Positions 34,337 through 47,704 of a DNA stretch of 64,000 nucleotides are shown in pieces. Each line of letters begins with the position of its first letter. Positions within the stretch are counted from its first letter, which is position 1. A program made the position numbers and the translations under genes. The notes under the pieces are model-generated. The model saw only the letters and a program-made list of their open reading frames with translations, was not told the DNA's origin and searched no databases. Origin of the DNA: Glandiceps talaboti (taxonomy: Eukaryota; Hemichordata; Enteropneusta; Spengelidae); the NCBI RefSeq assembly GCF_964340395.1, contig NC_135570.1, forward strand, positions 9,417,822 to 9,481,821, read 5' to 3'.

Positions 34337-36540
34337 CATTTAAGATGGCGCTGAAGTACTACTACAGGTATACGGAGTGGCCTTCATGAATCAAGAAATA
34401 AGACATGCCTGTCGTTTTCGTTCGGGTTACATTCGTACATGATGACGTTCCGTAAGGACTCTTATTCGTAATAACAGGTGTTACAAAGAAAGCACATGAA
34501 CCTTTGAAAAAAAAAAGTATTAATAACCTTGGCTCGCAGTTCTTTTTCTTTGTACTACCCAACATCTGACCTCCCTCTGGTCTTTCAAATCGTGATTGAA
34601 CATAATAGATACTATTTTTGTAAGTGGTTCGCACTTTGAGATAATTCCACCCACCATGAACTTTGACCACAAATCTCCGCCTTTCATCCGGCATATTAAA
34701 ATCATAATATGGAAGCTAACAACTTCCTTAACGTCAAGACATATTATTTTCCGATGTTGAACACGGCTTACTCTTTGTACTGGTTGATGTACAGAACACA
34801 GTCTCGTTTAAGATGACAGATGATGACTTCCTGTCTTCTTCAATGAACACATCTTTGTTCAATTAGGATACTTGTTCGTAGCGTTTGTACTACAGAGTCC
34901 AGTCAGGCAAACTATGTGCAGCCCCCCATAGCTCTTTGCTCACCTCAGGAGCTTTTGATTTTTCTTTTCATGACTGCCGGGATCAGAGTTGACCCGCTCT
35001 TTCAGAATCGATGTTTGTACTTAAGTAAATAAGCTGGTCCTGTTCCACTTGAGAGATTTCTTCAATACTTTCAATGTTACCCTAGAGAGTTGGTCGCATG
35101 CATGGATGCTTGCTTCGTCATATACTAGATATGCTTCAACAATCTAATAAATAAGTTATGTTGTCAACACAGCTGTTGAAATTCATATACCCAGGTATCA
35201 GTTGACCTGCAGTCTGAATTCATTGAACAAATACTGGGATAGATAAAAGACTGCCCGTGAATTTTCCCTACAGTTCGAAACTTTTCCAAAGTTTTTTTTA
35301 AAGCGGTTCGTGTGGTTCTTGGCAGCGATGAACAAGTCCTTTTCTTTTACTTCTGTATGAGCTCCACGGCTTTGATTTGTGGAAAGGTCTGTCGATTAAC
35401 ATATGTAAGTTCAGAAAAGACTTTCAATCAAGGAAGTTGTTTATGCAAGATAAGTGCAATGAATACTGACCCTAACAACTGATTTTTAAAGTGCGGCAGT
35501 CATATATGTACAAGTTCCTCGTGGTCCCTCGCTACAAAAATTTAGCCAGTGACTAATGACTCTCAAACAAAACTGTTTTCTGAGGAGAAATTTGCACGAT
35601 TAACGAAAGGCTTTTTTATCCCTAGTGAACTTTGGCGCCATGCAAATAAGCAAAATTCAACAGATTCGTCCGAACTTTGGATGGATAAGAACTTATGCAG
35701 TGATAGCGATGCAATACATCGTGTTTGTCAACATGCAATCAAAAAAGTTAACACTTAATCCGCACGTACGTATCGGGCGACTAGTGACCTTTTAGTAGAT
35801 AAGCTCATCAATAACATCAAGATAAGGGGTGTCATACCATTGAATATATGACAAATCCTGTAATAATGAATTTACTTTTCATAAACAAGACAAACAAAAG
35901 TTGTGGAATGTATTTGGATTTGTGATTCACCATCTGTTTAAATATGATTTCGTTTCCCAGAAGGAGAGCAGACGTTGGCATCAATCTCTTCAGTTTTGAA
36001 TAGAGTTACGATAGTCATGTCCCATATGACGTATGTGAAATAACATCATTTTTTAAGATTGATATTTCCTTGTGCATTAATATCTATTTCCTTAACTTGT
36101 TGGATATACATTGCGTTAAATGCTGCATATACTTTGATTAGAACATAATGGAGGAGACACTGAAACTCTACAGAAAATTCAGCATTTTGTATTGAACGCC
36201 TTTTGTTTTTGGAATTTCATGTTGCTGACATATGGCATTATAGTTTTCATCAGTGTAACAGGAAAACCAGGCCATGCGTGCAAATGGGTTCCCTGAGAAA
36301 CATCCATGGAAAGTGCATCGTGAATAGCTATCTGTTCATGCAAAGCTAGAAATCAAAGTGCTAGGTTCGATATCCATTTTAACGTTTTGTATTTACACAT
36401 GATAAAATACGTCAGATTTGCTTAGGTTCATCATCATGTCCTGCACAGGTATACATCTGTCTGTCTGTCTGTCTGTTAGTGTCTTTGCATGTGCCCCTGT
36501 GTGTTGGTGTCGTTGCCTGTGCCAATGTATATACACGAGT
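34337..36540. other. Intergenic, nothing recognised
   Basis: Short open frames only, none with a recognised domain. A CTGT cluster begins at about 36458. Confidence 0.5.
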
Positions 36541-36544
36541 CTAA

Positions 36545-36602
<58 letters not shown>

Positions 36603-36735
36603 GTATGTATGTATGTATGTATGTATGTATGTATGTATGTATGTATGTATGTATGTATGTATGTATGTATGTATGTATGTATGTATGTATGTATGTATGT
36701 ATGTATGTATGTATGTATGTATGTATGTATGTATG
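36541..36735. repeat. Compound microsatellite (CTGT)n-(ATGT)n
   Basis: About 14 CTGT units change abruptly into about 33 pure ATGT units at 36600/36601. Confidence 0.98.
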
Positions 36736-39700
36736 GTCAACAACTGATCAAAACGGTAAGCCATATTTTGTAACAAAACCTAGTTTGTTGGCGTCATAGC
36801 TAGATTTGCAATGTTACTCTATTTGTGTAATCATCGACTGTGTCCCGATACGTTAAACAGAAATACTATCAATATAAGATATAAACACGCTCTGTATTAA
36901 ACACGTGATAGGAGATTTTGTGAGAATAAATATGTCTTTGTGGGAAAAATGTTGTTAGCACAAAACGCTTAGTTCTATATCAGTATCGTCAACCGTGCTG
37001 TGTATGTAGATTGATGATATCTCCCCTAACAGAAGACCAATCTATTTTGAAATAGAGAGTACATCTTTCATGGTAAAAATAACACACCTTTGCTCAAATT
37101 CGCATCTACATTTACTGCATTATATAAACACAATGTGTGAGTCTCTCAAGAGTAGCTTTGCCCCTAAAGACAACGGAATGGGTTAAAGTATGAAGAAGTG
37201 TTTTGACATGTGGAATGAAGATGCAAATAACATGTCATCGTGGCAAAGGGCTCGGAGATAAGACGTGCATTTGAAAATTTATGCATAGGTTTTGGGGTAA
37301 ATGTCCAATAACTTCTCTAACTCTGTATTCCTAGAAGACACGGCACTATGGCAACGGTAAACCACTTTTCAAGCAATGAAGGAGTTTTCTTGATTGTGTC
37401 TACATAAGGTTATCGGGTCTCTGTTGAGGCCAAAGTTCACATTTTGTTATTATAGTGGGTTATCACACCGGTGACTCCCATTACACACTCTGATGCTAAG
37501 AAATAACTACTAGCAGGGCAGAAGAGAAACCGGAGTGACTCAGAATACAGATGCAGGCAATAAAGTAACGATTGCTAAGGCGTTAGAATTAACTAGATGC
37601 CCTTTTACAGTGATTTACAACTCCATCAATATAAATTCCCTTCAATAAACAGTTATGCTGTAGATTCTTATCAAGGCATTAGACTATTTACACAGCAATT
37701 ACTTAATGCCAAGATGAGGTATAGTGGTAACACACTAAATTCACCATATATCTAATCATCGGAATCTCAGACGCTGACGTTCATATAAAAGCCTAGAAGG
37801 TGTAACTACAGGTCAGACTTTATTGTTCGTGAAAAAGTCAAAACACTGTAAAAAGGTGTAAAGTAACTAGCGTAGATAACCTGATCAGCTAAATTTAGAT
37901 AGATGATAACTTAAACTGTGTGAACAATGTTGACATAATTTCAAATGGAAAACAGTCATCTTACAAAAGTCTAAAATAGTATCTGATGTAGCCGAAAGAA
38001 ATATGGATATACCTGTAAACTTTGAATTGCTATGAAATTGTCCAAACGCAAATTTACAGATTTCTTTTGATCTGTCAAATATAGGCAGTTGCCTTTAGAA
38101 GTTTGCGAAGAAACCAATAGCAGTATAAATGCAATAAGGAAATATCCATACAGTCGTCAAATGTTCTATCCCATGCAATTCATTTGCGCAATTCAAAAGT
38201 TGACATATCTGGGGTCTATGGACATGAATCAACACTACATCTATTAAATACGTGGCATTATTTGACATTTGTGCACGTATGACGCTATTATTTGGCAATG
38301 CCACCTGTTTTAGTAAGTAGCGTAACAGTATCCAAAACTACATACCATTTAGTTTTACGTGAGCTGTGTGAATCGAAAACTTTTTTTTTTCGGTTACTAG
38401 CACAAGATTCGTAACTCGATTCACCGAAAACTTGTGGAAAACAATGTAACAAAGGAAGGATGCCTAGAATCTTAGAACACACAGTGCAGGATATATTAGT
38501 TTTGCTATAGCTTTTGATCTAAATATGTTAGCATACTGCGAGGGTTTATTACATGCATCTTCCGTGCTCAACATGGTGAGGTTGTGTCGCTAGTTTTCGA
38601 ACACTTTCAAACAGCGAGGAAATGCGGTACTCAGCGGAGAAACGTTTCCTTTGCAGCTCAGCAGTCGACCATCGGATTATTAGAACAAGGTTGGGGGTTG
38701 GAATTACTGCCTAGTGGTCTAGCCATACTTGATCATATACAGAGAGCTACTATACTTTGGTGTACGTGATAATACACGATTAGCTTGCTGCAAGAAAAGT
38801 TTGCTTGCCGTTTCCGTTCACGTCATCAGTCATTATCGTACAAGGGGTAGAAAGTACGTGCCCCCACGTCCTAGTAGACAGACCTGGAACATATATTATA
38901 AAACTCAGTACCGTTGTTCACCAGGCGAGAAAACACACGATATGATCAGCTAAATTTCCACTTTTCTCGATAGGAAAATCGGTCTTGAATGATAAAACAC
39001 GCAATTACACACAGCAGTTGAAATAATTTAATCAAATTTGAAATCCGATTTAAAGTCTACTCCAGTAAATTAAAGTCGAATTGAATAACAACAATCCATG
39101 AATGACGTTATCGTTTTGCCAAATAATATGTCGATGGTTGAAAATAGTTTGCCTCAAAAGTAAACAACTTCCTCTAATGTACACGATCTACTAACTTTGA
39201 GACACACCCTAATTCAATAGGAAGAAGTCTGAAAATCCATAATAATTTGTAGAATTATTTTTCCTAGTCGAACAAATGAGGCTTAAAAGACTAGACTGTA
39301 GGCTGTAGATGTACCGTGATCGACTGAAACCTTTCAAGACTGGCAGGACATACAGGGTTAATAAAATGCTGATCAATACAGTCTAGTATAGGAACACTTA
39401 AAAGGTTTCCAATTTTCAGAACCCGTATATATTTCCTTAGAATCGGTTTATCTAGTGCATCACTGGCTCTCATTTTACCGCAGTTGTAAATCTTTCTTTG
39501 ATGTTCCAAGACGCTAGAAGCTGCATGCCCAGAATGTTGTGTCTACCTTTTACATCGGAGATACATATGTGTGATTTGTTCGGACTTTTTTTTTGATTAG
39601 TGGTTACTAGATTTGATGTGATATCCGATAGGGGAACACTACTGCATGCATAGATGTAAACCTTATAAAACCTTGCAGACTCGTGGGTATTTGAAAACAT

Positions 39701-40939
39701 ACCTTTCTTCATTTGACCATCACTATATATTGCCCCTGTAGTATATTTTTTTTTATACGACGGTTATGGACATGTGTCTACAACTTTAAACTAACAGCTC
39801 AACAGGTCATTTTAGGTTCAACATTGTAGTGAAGTGATGAAACGACACCGTGGATGCTAAATTACCTATTTTCAATCTAAGTCGCAAATCAATGAATACG
39901 GATTCTGCCATCGGTTGAAAATGTTGTACAAACACTTTTTTTAGACAAATGAGTTGACCAAACTGATCCGGAGTGCCCCAGGGAAATCGTCAAACCTAGC
40001 AACTGATATTGACATTTCTTTACTGCATTTTCTACATTCTATGAAGCCAAATGAGAAGGAGTGGATTTGTTGCATGACCATAATATCCATTATCGATGGT
40101 CATAATGGAAAAGTCATCGAAATGTCTAGTTTTTTTCTTAGCGATCTCTCAATGTATGTCACTGTATACAAAACAACTCAACACAGTGGGCATATCCTCG
40201 TAAAAATACATTCGAGTATGTATTATCAATATTATTGTACCTCCTCAAAACGAAAAGAAATCACCTTGGATATAACGGACCCGTATTCTACCAAAGAAAC
40301 ACCATTTACAGCGTACTTTACCAAAGAGACAACATCTGTAGCGTACTTTTCTCTTACACTGAATATTCTCCTATTAAAATGACAAATATGCTAGATAGAT
40401 TTGACAAATTGCAATGAAATAAGATGACGTTTTTCCACTCGTTCTATCAAGGAAGTTTAAAACAGACGGTTTTGAAAAAAGAGAAATATTTAGAGTCAAC
40501 CAGAATGGTTTCAATGTTGTCGACAGATTCGAGCGCTACCTCTCACTCTCATACCACGAAACAAGTTTGAGTCTCAATCAATGAATAATGGTCTATCTTG
40601 CAAAAAAAAAAAATATACTGAATACTCGTAGTGCTATCAGTTCTTTTCTCCATTGACGTAGAATGTGCCTCGAAAACAAAAGTCTTAATCTTTCGCGTTT
40701 CCGTTGTTCAAGAAAATGCAAACCCATTTTCAGTTGTAATCAAGAACAAAACACACGGGTCACCGTAGAGGTGTCAAGATGAGGCCGCTGTAAACATAAT
40801 TATGGGAAAATAAAACGCCGGCGATTTCCTTTAACAAAACATGACGGTGACACCCATTTTCTATATCATTATAAAAGGACCGGGATCATCTAGACAATGG
40901 CAATGTTTGGATGATTTTAAGAACTTTGATTTTCATGAA
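36736..40939. other. Intergenic, no supported gene
   Basis: AT-rich. The 142-codon frame at 39954-40382 (+) follows a pyrimidine tract and AG, but shows no domain. Its end contains a ~31-bp tandem duplication (landmark ACCAAAGA at about 40289 and 40320). Confidence 0.45.
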
Positions 40940-41189
40940 ATAGGGAACTTGCAATCCAGACTGAGCATGCTCAGACGCAAAGGACTATGGGATTATTTGT
41001 GGTTATTGTAATATCTAATCTGGAGCTATCGATAAAATAAATCCCCCACAATGGCCAGGGTAACTATGAATTGATTATTTGTGGTTACAAACAATGTAAC
41101 AATCTTGTTTATAATACTAATTGATTAGTATTTATCATCCCATTTCCCATGATGCAACAGTCAACATGGCGGGTTTGCAACTTTCCTAT
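40940..41189 (+). mobile_element. GAGCATGCTC-family MITE, copy B (full length)
   Basis: The left end ATAGGGAACTTGCAATCCAG and the right end GGGTTTGCAACTTTCCTAT form inverted repeats of about 18 bases. The internal GAGCATGCTC palindrome lies near the left end. About 250 bp with no coding capacity. Confidence 0.85.
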
Positions 41190-41870
41190 TGGAAATGGGA
41201 GGGGGGATTCTACATTAAAGCAGCAGTGTGGGATGGTTAGTATTTTTAAATCCTCCAAAACATAAGTTGTATTCTACCATAGAGAGGTGTATTGGTATTA
41301 CCACGTCTATACGAACATGTAAGCGGATTTACTGATCTGACAGCTCTGAGCGGAAGACAGACAAGATTACTTTCAATTAGAGAGATGTTTGTGCACTTCT
41401 ACGTGTCAAATAACTGCTTTTCAATAGGGCATGTTTTGCTTTAAACACATTCCCACAGCCCACGATACGCCTACACATTCGCAGCACACGCCGATACACA
41501 TTTGCTCCGCCGAATGTGAATATTCTCAGCTAGCTGATGTCCAACTGATAGTGTTACGTACCTTTTTAAGATCTAAGGATACAATATAAGATATAATAAT
41601 CTACATTGCCAACAATATATGCCGTCTCACGTTGCTGAGAACGCACATGAATAAATTGCATTTTTGTTGACACAACTTATCTCGGTATGTTGAAATTTGG
41701 ATTTGGATATGGAAGTGTTTGTCGTTTACTCTATCAAATCCATATAATCCGTTTATTCGATTTGCACTGATTATTAGAAAAGTGTCTCCTGTTTATCTTC
41801 ATTTTGACATTTACAGTACATCACTCTTCGTATTAATGTCTCGATCACTAATCGTCCATCTTAAGTTTCC

Positions 41871-42330
41871 TGATATGATATGATATGATTTTATTTGGGT
41901 AAAAATTTATACAAGTACATATTAAAATACAAGGATAAAAAATCACCGAGGATAACACATAAAAGTATTTTTAAAAACACTTATTTCCAATGTGGTCCTA
42001 AATGTTAGATAGTTCTTCTTAGACGATTTTTTAATAGTAGACAAATATCGAATTTATGTATAAAAATCTAATTAATTCTCTCGTTCTCATAATGGTATTG
42101 ATAACGTATTCCTGCAATATAATAATTTACATTCTGCATACGTGATATGAGGTCAGTGACAATCGAGATACAGGGATGGTACTGATAACATATTTTTTCA
42201 TTAAGTTAGGTGCCATTAAAATTAAAGAACGACTATAATACCACACTTAAGGGGCTTGAAATTACAGGAAAGCAATTTCGATTCTAAGTTTGAAGAGCTG
42301 ATAAAGGTATTTTCGGTTTGACCTACTTAG
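41871..42330 (-). mobile_element. Probable non-LTR retrotransposon 3' end (truncated)
   Basis: Read on the minus strand the element ends ACCCAAATAAAATCATATCA TATCATATCAG: an AATAAA followed by a short repeated tail, typical of LINE 3' ends. No reverse transcriptase frame is present. The left limit on the element's 5' side is uncertain. Confidence 0.5.
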
Positions 42331-45234
42331 TTAAGTTAACTCTAACAATATCCTGTCTTGTCGGCCCTTGGCCAGGAAAAACTAACGTTACATCCGGGTA
42401 CGAACATTACGTCTGATCACAATGACGTCACGACACCGATAAACTTACAGAAGAAAATATTGTAGCCATTTCATTGAGGTGCAAGGAATTATCAAACATT
42501 TCCGTTCTAGTCATATGTTTAATGCTCAACTTATTTAACTAAAATGTCAATCCTGCAGTTCCCGCGAATGGTAGGGACGACAATTTACCATGCTGGTGGA
42601 TGATATACGTTGAAGTTATGCACTCCCGCCCTCCTCCGTTTAATTTGACGGGGAAAGCAAACATTGCTGTTCACTGCTCCCTAAGCTTTTGAAAGATTAT
42701 ATTGTGTATCAGTTCCTTTGGTGTACAGTACTTTAATTGGATAACTAGATCTTACACGTATACACGAATGACATCGATATTTTTCAATAGTAAGAAAATG
42801 AACAAAAAGACGGTTTGCTCAATGTCCGAACACATTTATCATATGCATTGAAATGACACGTACAAACTTAATAGTGCACTCATACGCATGCGTTGTTGCA
42901 TTGCCGAAAGAAAAAACACTGAAGGCTTCACGGGTGAATGTTATACTGAGATAGAATTCGCATGTATGTTTGTGATTTAAACAATGTCATTTTGAAATTG
43001 CATTGATAAAACGCGTTTAATACAATTTCTTTATAAAAGAAACCCTAGGCAATGAAAACAAGATGTATTCCGTGTTATAAAGGTATCCCATCTTCATTTC
43101 GAAAACCTCTACGGATGTTTTCTTTCAAACTACACAGTACAACTGAATACGTACTGATGACGTAGTTTGTCAGTTGTAGCCATCGTATATCAAAAGTCTT
43201 GGTAAATTTTCAGCTATCTACTTGTGATTGCCGATTGTCTTTTTTAAAGATCAAATGTACAAACCTATAGTATAGCTTAGAAAATTGTTCAGATCACTAG
43301 CTAGAATGATGAATATCCCCCTCTAGAATTGATTATTACATCTTCCAAACCGTTGCTCATAGTTATCTTTTGAGCAGCGCTTCTTTTGTGTTTTTTACGC
43401 TTAACAAATTAGAGAGATGGTATTTAATTACCCGTATGAGACAGGTATGCCATTTCTATCTCTGCTGTTGCAAGGGGGAGGGGTGGCGGGAGGGGGGCAG
43501 GGTGGTAGGTGAATAACACGAAATATCGGCCACTCTGCATCACTCTGCATCTGGAATGCTCTGCAATCATTTCAATTTCCAAGAAAAATACTTCATGGAC
43601 GTTGTATTGGTGCAAGCGGATCATGCTGTGTCACTCGTATGTTGTGTGCACGTGGTTTTTAATTGATCATGTTCGAAATCAAACTCAATGGAACTAGGAG
43701 GGAACATCATACCTTAGTATGCTGACCAAGACACATGTAAGGGCAACCTTTAAGGCAAGATGCCTATCAGTCTGTACATTCACAAATACACGTTTTCTGG
43801 GGTTTCATCTTTTGTGTTACCTATTCTCCATATTTTCAAAAGCCATTAGGCTCACATATTCCATCAATTTGGACTTTGAATGATCAAATAGAAACCTATT
43901 GTAAAATTATACGTATAGCATACTCACTAAAGTAATTGTTGGGTGAGGGTTCACAAAATACCATTGATGTTGTTTGCTGATTCATCAAAAATAATTTTCG
44001 TGAAATTTCATATATAATTTAACTGATTTCAAGAATTTCAATGCTGAGGGAATAAGAATAAGTCTAGATTCAGTCACGTGTCATGGGTGTGTTATTCATG
44101 GCCTTTTACTTTCACATTTACTGTCACAAAGTGCATTTTATTTCTACTTCAGTCTGTCTTTTCACTCCATTGGACATTCACTTGTCTGAGTGACAAGGTT
44201 TTCTAAACATGAGGTAGAAATTGCCGCAAAAGAAACATCTGAGTTGTTGTCTGAGTAAGACCTGAGAAGACCATTGCTCACTTTCTTGTATAATTTGGCC
44301 AATGACGTATGTAGTACAGATATGTATTGGTCTTTTTAGTGGGATAATGTGAACTTCTCGGCAAGGTCCACCTGATTGGAATGTATACGAAATTATACTT
44401 TCTTATTACAGCCATTAACAGTATAGGCAAAAGGTGTCATTTTCCATATTTTATACCCATGGCAATCAAAGTAAACCTCGAGTACAGCTTTGTGTTATGC
44501 CGTTTAGTTGGTAAAAGTCTTATTTCTCATATTATACATCCAGCCTCCTACGCTAATGTCGGTGCTGTGACGTCACGGTGAGAAGTGTCGTCAAATTCAC
44601 GTTTGAAATGAGATTGGAGTAAACTCAGTGCAATTTTGCAGAAGGAAATGAAAAGATGCGTTTGTATGCTGCCGATGGGGTTAACAAGAGACAGTATTTG
44701 AGTGCTGATAAACAAACGCAAATTGAAGCCTTTTATATTGCAGTTTTAGGCAACTGTCATAAAGCAATGGGGGGGGGTGTTGACAACTGATACGATAAGA
44801 AAGAAAGTATACTCATTTGTTCTGTAACTCTTAACCTTACATCATAAAATGAACTTTGACCTACTATCATGACAACCAATGCATGTACACATACATCTTT
44901 TGAGGGAATGTGAAGGGGTGTCTTGGAAAAGCAATATTCACTGCTAATTTAATCAATCCAAATTTTGATTTTAAGGAAGATTATTTGATGGAAATAGTAG
45001 ATATAGTTCAGATGTAATCTCTTGTTGTAGCAGATTGTCGTTGGCAATTATATAAATTGCATATATGTCAATGGGTGATAGAATGAATTCACCGAAGTAA
45101 CAAATAAGGCTGTGATACATAACTGTAGCTATCCATAGCAACAGTATAATAGAATAAATTCTACAGGATTTAAAGCTCCACCTGCAACTTTTTATTTTGA
45201 AACTGTTCTGTAAGATATGACTTAGTCGTGGCAT
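42331..45234. other. Intergenic, nothing recognised
   Basis: AT-rich with a G-rich patch at about 43472-43508. No gene was seen. Confidence 0.45.
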
Positions 45235-45520
45235 TGCACCCTGAACAGTATTGAATCACTTGTGTACAAACTATTTTGTGTAGCAGTACACATAATTATA
45301 AAGTTCAATAAATCTAATCAAATTTCGGGTCCGCACCCTAAAATCAACTGCCCTAACGCGATCTCGATTTCAACCTGTGTTTGTAATACCAATGGATAAA
45401 ATCGTCCTGTAAAATGTACAATGTATAATTATTGATATTTTTAATAACAATTTTCATTTCATATAAAGTTGGTTGCTTGGAAAAAAATGCTCCAATTATA
45501 ACTGGTACAGTTTTGATATT
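45235..45520 (-). repeat. ~190-bp-unit repeat family, copy 3
   Basis: On the minus strand GTTGATTTTAGGGTGCGGAC CC, then TTGATTAGATTTATTG, then the ACAGTATTGAATCA region (read as TGATTCAATACTGT) parallel 10855-10960. The upstream unit contains GTACATTTTACAGG and a TACCATTGGTATT-like stretch. Confidence 0.6.
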
Positions 45521-45703
45521 CAAGAACTAGTGCACTAGGTGTGTAAATGTAGCTAAGGTGATACGGGGTAGCCCATCACCAGCGATAGGAAAGTTTTATT
45601 GTTATCCAGTAATCATTCAATTCTATTTGTTAACGTGATGATAAGCACTTTGACCACTATTGGACAAAATAATTCAAGACTTCAAATGGCGTTTACAACA
45701 GTG

Positions 45704-45732
45704 TCACCCCCCCCCCACACACACACACATCC
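45704..45732. repeat. Poly(C)-(CA)n tract
   Basis: Nine C followed by CA repeats. Confidence 0.9.
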
Positions 45733-47469
45733 ATGTAAATGGTTACTCAACATGGCTAGTATCAAGACTGGGTTAACATTTTACAGAGTGTTCTTGTACA
45801 ACAAGATGACGTGAACAAATGAATGTTATAGTCACCAGAAACAGTGTGTAGATGAATACCCTTGTCGTCTGCAACCTGAAATGTGTTCAAATTGATGGTG
45901 GTGAGAATGAGATGAATCTAAATTTAGCAGTAAACGATATAGCAGTTGTAATCAAGGCTATTTAGGAAAATCTGAATCTTTAAATTCTTCAATCTGTTTT
46001 ATAAATTTGCATGTAGACAGTGCGTAGTGCAGAAACCTTGAAGAACACCGACAACATGGATTTAATTGCAATGTTTACCGTTGCAGTTGGTATTGCAATC
46101 TCCTAATTGATTGAATTTTCTAATTTTTTGAACATGTCACCACGTTCTCCTGTCCACCGTGGGTGTCAAGTGATGAGAACAAATCTATTTTCACGGTGTA
46201 CATTTTCAATTTTATGATGAAGAACCACTCTAAATGCACTTTCGCCGTGGGTTATTTCAATATAAGTAGAGTAGATTGACATTGGTGAATTCAAGACACA
46301 ATGGCCCTTAAAAGGAGCATTCCTTCGATTTCAATTTCAATGAACTCTGAAACACTTTGTGATTCTGGCTTTCTAATTACCGAAAAACACCGTATAGATA
46401 ATGAGGTCTCTTTTATAGCCCTTCTATTAAAATTAAATGAATCGCGGTGGAATCAAACACAGCGACAACGGCTCACATAACAGTTAACAGTTCAAGTGTC
46501 GAACACTATAAATGTTGATTGAGGTTATTGATGATATTAATGGATCATTTGCATAAATTGTGATTTTTCTTTTAATTATGGAATTTGGGAATATATTTGT
46601 AAAAGCTTTAAATAACTTGTTTCATACATAGACATTTATAACGCGCTCATGTTTAATAGTTCTTGTTGATTAGGCCTTTTTAATGTCAAGAAGTTGTTAA
46701 ACGAGATACTTGTTGTTTTTTCTACCTTTCAAGCTTACGTTTACACAATACATGAACCTTGCACTGTGACTGTTCACAGAGCATTTTAAGAAGCTCACAC
46801 ATCTGGGGTAGTGTGTTTCAGTTATGAGACGTTAAGAGTCATCACAGTGATATTTTTGCGATGGAAAATCATATGCACCCCACGTATACTATTTTCAATA
46901 GTCCTTCTGTCTAAGGATAAATGTCCAAGGTGTCATTCTGCAGACTGCTGTTTTCACTCGCACTTACGAGTTGCTCTTCCCGAATGAAGACTTCCATAAT
47001 TGATCTAAAAAGGTAATAGAATATACTATCAGGGACTTACACGAATTTGACGTGTAAAGAGTATAGATTAGTCTGTATAATTTCCCACAGTGAAATTGTG
47101 TGATGAACTCCTATGGCGGGAAATTAGTACGTCAAGAGTCGACAGAATGGCATAGGCGAGGAGAGTGTTGTGACGATCCTCCGAGATGGGAGATTATTGT
47201 AAACCTGAAATGCGGAAATAGGTACAAACTTGACAATACATTATACATCAGCTTAGCAAAGCGTCACGGACTACACAATTACTTGGGTCTTGGAAGATCG
47301 GAGGTGCTTTGGGCAAACGTGTTTTTCAGTAGTTGTTGGTAATTTCCTTGTATTCAATATGGAGCTGCCCACGCGATTTGGTAGAGTGGATACCTGGAGA
47401 GTGATACATTATATGTTGATTTTGATACATTATCGGTAAATATTTACTACAATACTAGGTTGGTGCATT
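45733..47469. other. Intergenic, nothing recognised
   Basis: No gene or strong repeat was seen. Confidence 0.45.
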
Positions 47470-47704
47470 ATCGGTTTAAATTTTAATAAGTCCATAAGAC
47501 TGATGAGAACACACGAACCTGAACTTCTAACATCATTATGTAAATTTGTATACAATGCATTTAAACAAAGAGAGACGCTTACAAGTGAAATAACGTAATA
47601 CTGGTATTCATTTGAACTAATACTATGTGAATTTTGTTGTACATTTCTTATGTTGTATATGGGCGGGAGGCCTTGAAAAGCAATAAACGTATTAATTATT
47701 ATTA
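47470..47704 (+). mobile_element. Probable non-LTR retrotransposon 3' end (truncated)
   Basis: The stretch ATGTTGTATATGGGCGGGAG GCCTTGAAAAGCAATAAACG ending in ATTAATTATTATTAG resembles the common invertebrate LINE 3' end: TATGGGC...GGCCTT, an AATAAA and an ATT-repeat tail. No coding part remains. The 5' limit is a guess. Confidence 0.5.
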
